Origin: SAR202 cluster bacterium Casp-Chloro-G2
GTDB lineage: Bacteria; Chloroflexota; Dehalococcoidia; Lucifugimonadales; UBA3495
Direction of reading: 5' to 3'
Assembly: GCA_002816575.1 (NCBI GenBank)
Contig: MUCI01000066.1
Coordinates: 1-42,329, forward strand
DNA length: 42,329 bases
Shown: in pieces, positions 9,089 through 16,727 of the stretch
Layout: each line of letters begins with the position of its first letter
Numbering within the stretch: position 1 is the stretch's first letter
Position numbers and translations under genes: made by a program
The notes under the pieces: model-generated
The model's input: the letters and a program-made list of their open reading frames with translations, nothing else
What the model was told of the DNA's origin: nothing
Databases searched by the model: none

Positions 9089-9574
9089 TTATTGGTCTCG
9101 GCTGGCCATGCCATGGGCGCCTGCTGCAAGCCATAATATTCGAAGCGCGTGAGCCAATTTAGCCGCGCTCAATATCGAAAACCAAAGCATCGTTGATAAC
9201 AAGACTAATCCCGTTATCTCCTCTTCTGGATTTTTGAACATTAACCCGACCAGCGCCACTAGAGTTGTGATTCCGAACAAGAATATTGCCCACTTAAAAT
9301 CGCTGAACAATCGAAGGTACTCCGGGTTTTTTCGAACGGCTTCGAATTCGTTTCCGCCTAAGAAGGCTAGCTGAACTGAAATTGAGGTGATTGCAAATCC
9401 TAAGAGCGCTCCGGAAATGGTTGCAATAGTTGCATACACAGTCGTGTCTTGAGATACCGACTCGGCTTGCCAATGGCCGCGAAACACTGTAAAACCTAAA
9501 GCGACGAGGGCAGTTGCCCAAACAATGTCGACCCGCGAGTGGGAGCGTTGATACCAACCCCACAAGACCGTCAT
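9089..9574 (-). CDS. Four-helix membrane protein, RexB-like
   Basis: A 161-residue protein with four predicted membrane spans, at about residues 15-31, 46-72, 94-113 and 121-150. A charged loop (AVRKNPEYLRLFSDFK) lies between spans 2 and 3. Lambda RexB, the ion-channel half of the RexAB exclusion system, has 144 residues, four spans and a basic loop in the same place. From memory its second and third spans align with this protein without large gaps (ATISGALLGF here against SSYAGTMIAIL). The start overlaps the stop of the upstream partner (TAATG), as expected for an obligate pair. GC content is well below that of the neighbours. Sequence identity is low, so the assignment rests mainly on topology, size and gene order. 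Confidence 0.5.
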   Translation of the reverse strand: MTVLWGWYQRSHSRVDIVWATALVALGFTVFRGHWQAESVSQDTTVYATIATISGALLGFAITSISVQLAFLGGNEFEAVRKNPEYLRLFSDFKWAIFLFGITTLVALVGLMFKNPEEEITGLVLLSTMLWFSILSAAKLAHALRILWLAAGAHGMASRDQ

Positions 9575-10491
9575 TATTCGAGGGATTCCGGATTATTGAT
9601 GTCGCCCTCTTGATAAGCGGCTACAGAGGTCATGATTTGGTGCTCAAATTCTCCATATGCTTCGATAATTGCTTCGTAGGCCGATGAAGGTTTGACTGAG
9701 CCTGATGAGCCGTTCTCCAATTCTATGTCCTTTTCTGTGCCGATGTGCCCTTTAATGAGGTCGACAATTGTGATTTGATCGTCTTCTAGGCGGATTGTTG
9801 CTTTGGCGACGGAGACAGAGTAGGTTCCAAACACATTAGACACAAAGTCTTTTAAACCAGAGCCATCCAGCCCGTCAAGGTTGCTCAAGGAGAATCCAGC
9901 TCTAGCCCCCTGGAATCCACGAGCAATATTCGCTAATTGTTCTTCGGGGCCAGGATTTGCCTGGTTGGACACACTAGGTTGAAGCAACCCCGCGAACTTT
10001 ATCTCGACCGAACGCACTTGCTTTGCGGAATCTAGATAATCCAGAGTCCCTTTTTCATAAAGAGGCGAGCATCGCAACCGCTTATTTTCTGGCATCAAGT
10101 CAGGCGATATAGCCTTCAAATATTCTATCAATGACGATGGGCGTAATCCGTCTCTTGTGACCTCGGCACCAATCACGTTTTCTTTGAAAAATACGAGGTG
10201 TGTTGCCTCTGCCCGGGATTCATCGTTGTCGACCGTATCCAACGAAAACACTCCGCCCTTTTCAATCAACGGTAATCCAATCCTCCTGCAACGTCCGAAC
10301 CTGATGCTATTATGGGTGACGTCCTTGATTGCCTCAGCAATCATTCCATTTTCGCTGGCTGGGAACACCCTCCTCTTATTTGGCGCGAGAGAGTTTAGCT
10401 CAGAAATGAATTTGGTTGTGTCAAATATCCAACCTGCGTTCGTCACCCGCGTCGGTCGCAATTGATAAAACGAAATCTTACGCCGTGCCAT
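9574..10491 (-). CDS. RexA-like cytosolic protein, putative abortive-infection sensor
   Basis: A 305-residue soluble protein with no signal peptide or membrane span. Compared from memory with lambda RexA (279 residues), four blocks fall in the same order: an N-terminal FYxxxR (SFYQLRPTR here); a DDES/NDES segment followed by a hydrophobic strand and an IG motif (residues 88-125); a SPL/EPL segment followed by a charged strand (about 142-168); and a C-terminal strand, a charged turn and a final helix (about 232-292). RexA is proposed to sense phage replication and open the RexB channel. GAGG precedes the ATG by 7-8 nt. GC is about 45-50% in sampled lines, which suggests acquisition. A Kiwa-like or unrelated two-gene defence system is the alternative. 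Confidence 0.5.
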   Translation of the reverse strand: MARRKISFYQLRPTRVTNAGWIFDTTKFISELNSLAPNKRRVFPASENGMIAEAIKDVTHNSIRFGRCRRIGLPLIEKGGVFSLDTVDNDESRAEATHLVFFKENVIGAEVTRDGLRPSSLIEYLKAISPDLMPENKRLRCSPLYEKGTLDYLDSAKQVRSVEIKFAGLLQPSVSNQANPGPEEQLANIARGFQGARAGFSLSNLDGLDGSGLKDFVSNVFGTYSVSVAKATIRLEDDQITIVDLIKGHIGTEKDIELENGSSGSVKPSSAYEAIIEAYGEFEHQIMTSVAAYQEGDINNPESLE

Positions 10492-10530
10492 TCTTCAGCC
10501 TCATTTACCGATTTAGTTACGGATTAATGC

Positions 10531-10552
10531 ACCGTACCATTCTAATTACGGT
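10531..10552. promoter_or_regulatory. Inverted repeat between the divergent rexAB-like pair and metG
   Basis: A 6-bp perfect repeat, ACCGTA and TACGGT separated by 10 bp, lies 40 bp upstream of the rexA-like start in AT-rich DNA. It is a candidate operator for that unit. No clear -35/-10 pair for it could be fixed. Confidence 0.25.
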
Positions 10553-10617
10553 ACTGTAAATATTGATTTCATCATCGTGAATCGTAAATTTGCACCTTGA
10601 TGAGTGACTAACATTAT

Positions 10618-10648
10618 TTGGACTCCCCGCTCCCCCCAATGATAGAAT
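10618..10648 (+). promoter_or_regulatory. Putative metG promoter
   Basis: -35 TTGGAC (10618-10623) and -10 TAGAAT (10643-10648) are separated by 19 bp, slightly long. The same TAGAAT -10 recurs before other genes in this window. Confidence 0.45.
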
Positions 10649-10688
10649 ACCCCCACAAAATCCGTAAATCGTCACGGGACTTTTCTCC

Positions 10689-12389
10689 TTGCCTGAACGC
10701 ACTTCAGAACGTATCTTTGTGGCCGTGGCCTGGCCCTACGCCAACGGTCCCCTTCATTTGGGTCATATCGCCGGCTGCTACCTGAGCGCCGACATCTTCG
10801 CCCGCTACCACCGCATGAAGGGCAACGAAGTGCTGATGGTCTCCGGCAGCGACACCCACGGCACGCCGATCACCATACGGGCCGACCAGGAAGGCATCAC
10901 CCCGAAGGAAGTGGTCGAGCGTTACCACGCCATGTTCCTGGAGTCGTGGCAGCAACTGGGCATCTCCTTCGATCTGTTCACCTCGACCCAGACCGAGAAC
11001 CACGAAAGGGTGGTCCACGACGTCTTCAATTCGCTGCACGAGCAGGGCTACATCTACACCGATAACATGCTGCTGGCCTACTGCTCCCAGTGCGACCGCT
11101 ACCTGCCCGACCGCTACGTTGAGGGCACGTGCCCCCACTGCCAGAACACCCGCGCCCGCGGCGACCAATGCGACGCCTGCGGCCGGACCCTGGACCCCCA
11201 GGAATTGGTCGGACCCCGCTGCGCCATCTGCGGCACAACCCCCGAGTTCCGGGAGTCGGAGCACTTCTTCCTCAAGCTGTCGGCCTTTGAACAGCCGCTC
11301 TTGGAGTGGGTGGAGAAGCAGGACCACTGGCGCAACAACGTCAAGAACTTCACCCGGCAATTCCTTAGGGATGGACTCAAGGACCGGGCCATCTCCCGCG
11401 ACCTCTCCTGGGGCGTGTCCATTCCCATCGAAGGCTACGACTCCAAGAAGATCTACGTCTGGTTCGAGGCGGTCATCGGCTATCTGTCGGCGGCGGTGGA
11501 ATGGGCCGAGAAGACCGGCGGCAACTGGGAGGACTTCTGGAAGGACCCCGGAACCAAGAGTTACTACTTCATCGGCAAGGACAACATCCCTTTCCATAGC
11601 ATCATCTGGCCGGCCATCATCATGGCCTACGGCAAGGGCTTGAACCTGCCCTACGATGTGCCCGCCAACGAATTCCTGAGCCTGGAGAACCAGAAGTTCT
11701 CCACCAGCCAGAACTGGGCGGTTTGGCTGCCCGATTACCTGGCGAAGTACGACCCCGACCCGCTGCGTTATCTGCTCTCCATCAACATGCCCGAGTCGGG
11801 AGACTCCGACTTCTCCTGGTCGGAGTTCGTCCGGCGCAACAACGAGGAGTTGGTGGCAACCTACGGCAACCTGGTCAACCGGGTGCTGTCCTTCACCTTC
11901 CGGAACTTCGACGGCAAGGTGCCGGGGGTCCAGTCCCTGGATGAAGTGGACGAGGGCCTGCTCCGGACCGCCCGCGAGACCATGGATTCAGTCAGCGACA
12001 GCCTCTATAACTGCCGATTCAAGGCGGCGGTCACTCAGGCGTTCGGCCTGGCCCAGGAAGCCAACCGCTACCTGGACACCAAGGCTCCCTGGAAGAGCAT
12101 CAAAGAAGACCGCGACCTGGCGGGCTCCAGCCTGACCGTGGCCATGCAGGCCATCAACTGCCTCAAGACCATCTTGTACCCATTCATGCCCTTCAGCTCC
12201 CAAAAGGTCCACGAATTCCTGGGGTTCGACGGCCCGGTGGAAGATGGCGTGTGGGAGTTCGATTCGTGCGTGGACGGCATCAAGGCCGGGGCCGGCCTGC
12301 GGCAGCCCTCGCCGCTGTATACTAAGCTGGACCCGGTAATCATCGAAGAAGAGGTCGAGAGATTAGGCATCGGGACCTCCGGCGAGTAA
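10689..12389 (+). CDS. metG: Methionyl-tRNA synthetase
   Basis: This class I synthetase charges initiator and elongator tRNA-Met. The HIGH motif is HLGH (residues 23-26). The connective domain carries eight cysteines, C132, C135, C148, C151, C161, C164, C178 and C181, forming two zinc knuckles. The KMSKS loop reads KFSTS from K336, a variant also seen in archaeal-like MetG proteins. At 566 residues it lacks the C-terminal EMAP/Trbp tRNA-binding domain found in some MetG. The start is TTG with a weak GGGA about 10 nt upstream; the N-terminus is right for the family. The next gene starts one base after its stop codon. Confidence 0.95.
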   Translation: MPERTSERIFVAVAWPYANGPLHLGHIAGCYLSADIFARYHRMKGNEVLMVSGSDTHGTPITIRADQEGITPKEVVERYHAMFLESWQQLGISFDLFTSTQTENHERVVHDVFNSLHEQGYIYTDNMLLAYCSQCDRYLPDRYVEGTCPHCQNTRARGDQCDACGRTLDPQELVGPRCAICGTTPEFRESEHFFLKLSAFEQPLLEWVEKQDHWRNNVKNFTRQFLRDGLKDRAISRDLSWGVSIPIEGYDSKKIYVWFEAVIGYLSAAVEWAEKTGGNWEDFWKDPGTKSYYFIGKDNIPFHSIIWPAIIMAYGKGLNLPYDVPANEFLSLENQKFSTSQNWAVWLPDYLAKYDPDPLRYLLSINMPESGDSDFSWSEFVRRNNEELVATYGNLVNRVLSFTFRNFDGKVPGVQSLDEVDEGLLRTARETMDSVSDSLYNCRFKAAVTQAFGLAQEANRYLDTKAPWKSIKEDRDLAGSSLTVAMQAINCLKTILYPFMPFSSQKVHEFLGFDGPVEDGVWEFDSCVDGIKAGAGLRQPSPLYTKLDPVIIEEEVERLGIGTSGE

Positions 12390-12390
12390 C

Positions 12391-13374
12391 ATGCTCCACG
12401 GCCTAGACCAACGCACAGCCTCCATCTACGCCCCGGTCCAGGACCAACTGGCCCGGGTGGAAGATAAGCTCCGCAGCCTGGCGGAGACCGAGACCTCCCC
12501 GGTCCAGCCCCTGCTCAAGTACGTAACCGATGTGGGCGGCAAGCGGGTGCGTCCGGCGATAACTCTGCTGGCGGCCCAGTTCCACCCCCACGACCCGGAG
12601 CGGCCGGTCTTCATGGCCAGCGCCGTGGAGCTGTTGCACCTGGCCACCCTGATTCACGACGACACAGTGGACAACTCGCCCCTGCGCCGCGGTCGGTCCA
12701 CGGTCAGCAACACCTGGAATCCCCACGTGGCGGTGCTCTTCGGGGATTACGTTTTCGCCACCTCGGCCACCTTCGTCTGCGACACCCAGAACATCCGGGT
12801 GATCCGCCGCTTCTCCGAGACGATCATGGAGTTGGCCAGCGGCCAGTTGCTGGAATATTTCAACGCCTTCGACGCGGCCCAAGCCCGCGAACTCTACCAC
12901 GACCGCATCTACCGCAAGACTGCTTCTCTGTTCTGCACGGCCAGCGAGTCGGGCGCGCTGCTGGGCGGGGCGCCGGAGAATGAGGTGCAGGCGCTGCGCG
13001 ATTACGGATACAACATCGGCATGGCCTTCCAGGTTGGCGATGACCTGCTGGATGTCCAGGGTGACGCGTCCAACCTGGGCAAGCCGGTGGGCAGCGACCT
13101 GCTGAACGGGGTGCTGACCCTGCCGACGATCATGCTGATGGAGCGTTACCCCAACGACGACCTGGTCCCGGCCCTGTTCAAAGACCCGACCGATTCCGCC
13201 AAGCTGGAAAAGGTGTTGGAAGTTATCAACAACTCGACCATCCTGCCCGATTGCGAGCGGGTGGTCCAGGACTATTGCGACAAGGCCCGCCAAGCGATTC
13301 AGGACCTCCCCGACTGCGGCCCCAAGCGCTCGCTGGACGACCTATCCAGCTACGTGATATCCCGCCGCCGGTGA
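12391..13374 (+). CDS. Polyprenyl diphosphate synthase
   Basis: An all-alpha trans-prenyltransferase of 327 residues that extends an allylic diphosphate with isopentenyl diphosphate. Both aspartate-rich motifs are present: DDTVD at residues 90-94 (within LIHDDTVDNSPLRRGRST) and DDLLD within QVGDDLLDVQGD. The GGKRVRP substrate motif lies at residues 49-55. The overall pattern fits long-chain synthases that make quinone side chains, but product length cannot be read from sequence. It is coupled to metG with one base between stop and start, so the pair is probably cotranscribed. Confidence 0.9.
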   Translation: MLHGLDQRTASIYAPVQDQLARVEDKLRSLAETETSPVQPLLKYVTDVGGKRVRPAITLLAAQFHPHDPERPVFMASAVELLHLATLIHDDTVDNSPLRRGRSTVSNTWNPHVAVLFGDYVFATSATFVCDTQNIRVIRRFSETIMELASGQLLEYFNAFDAAQARELYHDRIYRKTASLFCTASESGALLGGAPENEVQALRDYGYNIGMAFQVGDDLLDVQGDASNLGKPVGSDLLNGVLTLPTIMLMERYPNDDLVPALFKDPTDSAKLEKVLEVINNSTILPDCERVVQDYCDKARQAIQDLPDCGPKRSLDDLSSYVISRRR

Positions 13375-13473
13375 AACCGGGTCTCATTCGGACGCGCGCG
13401 GTAGCTTTGGGGGGTCGTGTCCGGCTTCCGGCAAAGGTATGGTTCCATCGGGGTCGTGCTTGGTATCCATGCG

Positions 13474-13503
13474 GTTTTTTAGGTACCCGTTTTTTAGGTA
13501 CCC
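13474..13503. repeat. Tandem 15-bp duplication
   Basis: The unit GTTTTTTAGGTACCC occurs twice without a gap in the spacer between the convergent prenyl synthase and amidohydrolase genes. The rest of this 214-bp spacer shows nothing recognisable. Confidence 0.8.
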
Positions 13504-13588
13504 GTAGAACTGCTGCCTGGTATCCCTGCGCTTGCTATGGGTCTCCGGCGCGTTGGCATGAGGGCGCGAACCGGCTGAGAGCAGCGGG

Positions 13589-15145
13589 CTACCGCCCCTC
13601 CCACACCACCTTTCCCCCGACGATGCTCATCTTTGCCTTGATATCTTTCAGCGCCTGGGGATCGCACGATAGTGGGTCGGCGTCCACCAAGACCAGGTCC
13701 GCCAACTTGCCCGGCGTGATGGACCCCTTGTTTCCACCGGCGCCCTCCAGGTCTGCGCCGGACTGGGTGTACATGCGCAGGGCCGATGCGGCGCTCACCT
13801 GTCCCGAGCCGGCGGTCTCCGGGAAGGGCTGGCCCTCACGGTCCCGGCGGGTGACGGCGCTGTGGATGCCCGGCCACGGATCGGGGTTGGCCACCGGGGC
13901 GTCGGACCCGAAAGCGGTGGGTATTCCGGCGGTATCCAATGCGCCCACTGGGTACAGGTGGGGCTGGGATGCCGGGTCGACATTCTTCCGGTAGCTGGGA
14001 CCGTTCCAGTGGATGAAGCCAGGTTGGGTGACCACGGCGGCGCCGCTCCCACGCACGGCGTCCAGGACGTGGGGTGGGCATTCCGAGCAGTGCTCGATAC
14101 GGTGGGGCGGCACCCCGGCCGGCAGGGGTGGAAGCTTTGATATTACCTGGGCCGCCGCCATGACCGCCTCCTGCTCCACACAGTGAACGGCGATGGGGAA
14201 CCCCGCTCTGGAGGCATGGGCGGCGGCCTCCCTTAGCCCTTCGATGTTGGGGTGAAGCGCGCCCGTGGTCATGGTCAACATGACTTTGACGTGGCCCAGA
14301 TGCAGAGAATCGCCGCCCGAGCCCCAGGCAAGACCGGAATCCGTTAGCTCCGCCAGGCGGCCAGCGCCGGCCATCATGGCGATCCGGGTTTGCAGGGCTT
14401 CCGCGTCGATCAGGTCGCGGAAGGCCTGCCATCGTTCCGGGCCGTTCTCCGGGCCCGCATCCTGGACCGATGTGATGCCGTGGCTCAGCAGCAGGCGGTT
14501 GGCCGCAACCACGCCCTGCCGCATCTTGTTCCGGGTCCGGCTGCTGTCGGTCCTCTGCGACAGGTAACCGGACATCTCAAGCAGAACGCCGGTCGGCTGT
14601 CCGTCGGCGTCCCGCTCGATCACCCCTTCAACCGGGTCCGGAGTGTCGGCGGTGATTCCCGCCATCCGCAGGCCCAGGCTGTTCAGCACGGTGGCGTGGC
14701 CCGAGCGGTGGTCGAGCCGCACCGGATGCCGCGGAGAGATTTCGTCCAGGTCGTGCCTGGTTGGGTGGCGCGATTCTTCCAAGGCCAGGTCGTCGTATCC
14801 GTAGCAGCGCACCCACTCGCCCGGCGGCACGATGCGGGCCCACTCGAACACCCGGAAGGATATGGCCGCCACCGAAGCCGCCTTGTCCGGGCGGCAATCC
14901 AGTTCCTGGGTGGTGCGGGCCAGCGACAGCAGATGGCAATGGGAGTCGATCAGCCCCGGTAGCAGCGTGAGACCTTGGCCGTCGATCACCTGAGTATCCG
15001 GTCCCGCCCGCCCTTTTATTTCGTCGTCACTGCCCACGGCCAAGATCCGCTCACCGGACACGGCAACCGCCTGGGCGTGGGGACCGGACGGGTCCATGGT
15101 GATGACGTTGGCATTGACGACGACCAGGTCGGGTTTCCGTGTCAT
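13589..15145 (-). CDS. Metal-dependent amidohydrolase (amidohydrolase 3 / YtcJ-like)
   Basis: A 518-residue hydrolase of the amidohydrolase superfamily. The family layout is clear: an N-terminal beta-sandwich strand (LVVVNANVITMD), the metal motif SHCH (H69, H71) in LLPGLIDSHCHLLSLA, a later AVHCVEQEA segment with a metal histidine, PHRIEHC, and GSDAPVANPDPW with the final Asp. YtcJ/AepA-like proteins are mostly uncharacterised and act on C-N bonds of varied substrates, so no substrate is proposed. An ATG 15 codons further upstream exists, but it would start on the terminator hairpin of the next gene. The ATG chosen has GAGAGAG about 7 nt upstream. Confidence 0.85.
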   Translation of the reverse strand: MTRKPDLVVVNANVITMDPSGPHAQAVAVSGERILAVGSDDEIKGRAGPDTQVIDGQGLTLLPGLIDSHCHLLSLARTTQELDCRPDKAASVAAISFRVFEWARIVPPGEWVRCYGYDDLALEESRHPTRHDLDEISPRHPVRLDHRSGHATVLNSLGLRMAGITADTPDPVEGVIERDADGQPTGVLLEMSGYLSQRTDSSRTRNKMRQGVVAANRLLLSHGITSVQDAGPENGPERWQAFRDLIDAEALQTRIAMMAGAGRLAELTDSGLAWGSGGDSLHLGHVKVMLTMTTGALHPNIEGLREAAAHASRAGFPIAVHCVEQEAVMAAAQVISKLPPLPAGVPPHRIEHCSECPPHVLDAVRGSGAAVVTQPGFIHWNGPSYRKNVDPASQPHLYPVGALDTAGIPTAFGSDAPVANPDPWPGIHSAVTRRDREGQPFPETAGSGQVSAASALRMYTQSGADLEGAGGNKGSITPGKLADLVLVDADPLSCDPQALKDIKAKMSIVGGKVVWEGR

Positions 15146-15188
15146 GTGTGGCTCTCTCTCGTCGGTGTATCTGAGGATATCGGACAGC

Positions 15189-15218
15189 AAAAAAGGGGAC
15201 GGCCATTTGGCCGTCCCC
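15189..15218 (-). terminator. Intrinsic terminator of the VOC gene
   Basis: GGGGACGGCCA and TGGCCGTCCCC form a perfect 11-bp stem, followed on the minus strand by six T residues. Confidence 0.9.
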
Positions 15219-15256
15219 TACTTTACGCTCTATGGGCGATCGCTGCTGGGAAAGCT

Positions 15257-15784
15257 CTAACTGGACTTGACCATCCGGGCCTTGTCCATCTCTTCCTGCA
15301 GGGCCGGCACCGGGTTTGGGTCGCCGAAAATGTCCTTGTTGGAGTAGTCGGGCGCCTTTCCGGTGGGATTGGTGATCCAGACGGAAGCCTCCAGCGCGAT
15401 GCCGCTGAAGTCGTGGAAGTAGATGGAGTGGATGAAGTTGTGGTCAACCACCGTGGTCACTTCCTGTCCGGCGTCGTCCAGTCTCTTCTGCAGCTCCAGC
15501 AATTCGTCCTCGGTCTCCACATCGAAGGAAACGTGGTCGAACTGGATCCGGCCCGAAGCTTCCAGGCCGGCCGGCTTGTGGAAGTCCTCGGCGCCCTCCC
15601 ACTCGAAGAAGGCGATGGTCGAGTTGGGGCCGGTCTCGAAGAAGTAGTGCCTGGCCCTCAGTCCGCCGGGCCTGTTGCCGATGGCGGCGACCAAGGGGAA
15701 TCCCATAACGTCCCGGTAGAAGCGAACGGTTTTTTCCATGTCGTTGGTTACTAATGCCAGGTGATTGATTCCGCGTGTCTTCAT
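15257..15784 (-). CDS. VOC-superfamily protein (glyoxalase/dioxygenase-like)
   Basis: A 175-residue protein with two beta-alpha-beta-beta-beta repeats of the vicinal oxygen chelate fold. The first repeat begins GINHLALVTNDMEKTVRFYRD with H8 as a likely metal ligand. The second begins FDHVSFDVETEDEL with another ligand histidine, and SGIALEAS near the end could supply a glutamate. The family includes glyoxalase I, dioxygenases, epimerases and resistance proteins, so the reaction is open. It stands alone between a strong promoter with repeated upstream sites and a strong terminator, which suggests that it is specifically regulated. Confidence 0.85.
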   Translation of the reverse strand: MKTRGINHLALVTNDMEKTVRFYRDVMGFPLVAAIGNRPGGLRARHYFFETGPNSTIAFFEWEGAEDFHKPAGLEASGRIQFDHVSFDVETEDELLELQKRLDDAGQEVTTVVDHNFIHSIYFHDFSGIALEASVWITNPTGKAPDYSNKDIFGDPNPVPALQEEMDKARMVKSS

Positions 15785-15866
15785 AGTCCCTCCCGTGCGC
15801 CTCCGGGCTTTACAGCCATCGGATGATTCAGTATATCATCGGGCCTTCTACCGGCCCTGCAGGTAC

Positions 15867-15895
15867 TTGCGGGTGCAAAATAGTTGCGGATGCAA
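15867..15895. promoter_or_regulatory. Two direct copies of a TTGC-N4-GCAA site
   Basis: TTGCGGGTGCAA (15867-15878) and TTGCGGATGCAA (15884-15895) are direct repeats with a 17-bp period, and each is itself a dyad. They lie just downstream of the VOC promoter -10, within the first 50 nt of the predicted transcript, a repressor-like position. Confidence 0.5.
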
Positions 15896-15909
15896 GTAAC
15901 ATTAGGATT

Positions 15910-15938
15910 AATATACCGGAAAAAAGTTGCAATGTCAA
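15910..15938 (-). promoter_or_regulatory. Promoter of the VOC gene
   Basis: A consensus -35 TTGACA (15933-15938) and a near-consensus -10 TATATT (15910-15915) are exactly 17 bp apart on the minus strand, among the strongest promoter matches in the window. Confidence 0.8.
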
Positions 15939-16058
15939 CTATTTTATGATTCTGGCCAGCCCATCCCACCCGTATCTGAGACCGACGCGGACCGGGTGCT
16001 GTAGAATCTTTGCTAGTGAACAACTGCCGGCTGAAAGCTGCCGGGCAAAGGACGGCCA

Positions 16059-16724
16059 GTGCGGGACAACGGCGACATACAGTTGAAAGCGGTGGTGTTC
16101 GATTGGGACCTGACTCTGTGGAACAGTTGGGATATCCACCTCAGCCTGATGCAGCAGACCGCCGACGTTCTGGGTCATGCCCACCCCGCTGAAGCCGACG
16201 TGGGCCGGGAGTATTCGCGGCCGTTCCTTGAGCACCTTGCTTGGTTCTTCCCCGGCGACCAGGAACGAGTCATGGAAACCTACCTGGGCTTTTACCACGC
16301 CGCCGTCTGGCAGGAGCGCCGCCTGTATCCGGGCATCGCCGAGCTGCTCAACCAGCTCAAGGCGAACGGCTATCGGACCGCCATCCTATCCGATAAGCGG
16401 CAGCACTTCGGCGTTCCAGAATTTGAATATTCCAACCTGGCGCCGTCCATCGACCGGGCGTTGTTCATCACAGACGGCATGCGCCCCAAACCCGACCCGG
16501 CCGGACTCCAAGACGTGATGGAGTCGCTGGAAGTGACGCCCGAGGAATGCCTATACGTCGGGGACAGCCACCGTGATATCGAGTGTGCCCAACGGGCCGG
16601 GGCGAGGAGCGGAGCGGCGCTATGGGCGTCGGTGGAGCCGGAGCTGGTGTTGGCGCTCGAGCCTGAGTTCCGATGGGACCGCGTCGGCGACGTGGGAGTC
16701 AGCCTTAACCTGAGAAGGGTCTAG
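16059..16724 (+). CDS. HAD-superfamily hydrolase (phosphatase type)
   Basis: A 221-residue haloacid dehalogenase-like hydrolase. Motif I is DWDLT (D15 nucleophile, D17 acid/base), so it has the full phosphatase signature. Motif II is the LSD in YRTAILSDKRQ, the motif III lysine is in RPKPDP, and motif IV is GDSHRDIE. An alpha-helical cap (about residues 25-90) is rich in aromatics. The start is taken as GTG, since the first ATG lies well inside the fold. The next gene follows after 3 nt. The substrate cannot be inferred; phosphoglycolate-phosphatase-like proteins are the nearest type. Confidence 0.8.
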   Translation: MRDNGDIQLKAVVFDWDLTLWNSWDIHLSLMQQTADVLGHAHPAEADVGREYSRPFLEHLAWFFPGDQERVMETYLGFYHAAVWQERRLYPGIAELLNQLKANGYRTAILSDKRQHFGVPEFEYSNLAPSIDRALFITDGMRPKPDPAGLQDVMESLEVTPEECLYVGDSHRDIECAQRAGARSGAALWASVEPELVLALEPEFRWDRVGDVGVSLNLRRV

Positions 16725-16727
16725 CTG

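Noticed and set aside
9089-10491. Kiwa (KwaA/KwaB) defence system.
   Set aside because: Gene order is reversed relative to kwaA-kwaB and the soluble protein shows no KwaB feature I can recognise; the RexA/RexB order, size and topology fit better. Kept as the alternative.
13589-15190. Amidohydrolase start at the ATG ending at 15190.
   Set aside because: That start overlaps the T-run of the VOC gene terminator; the ATG at 15145 has a ribosome site and the family-typical N-terminus.
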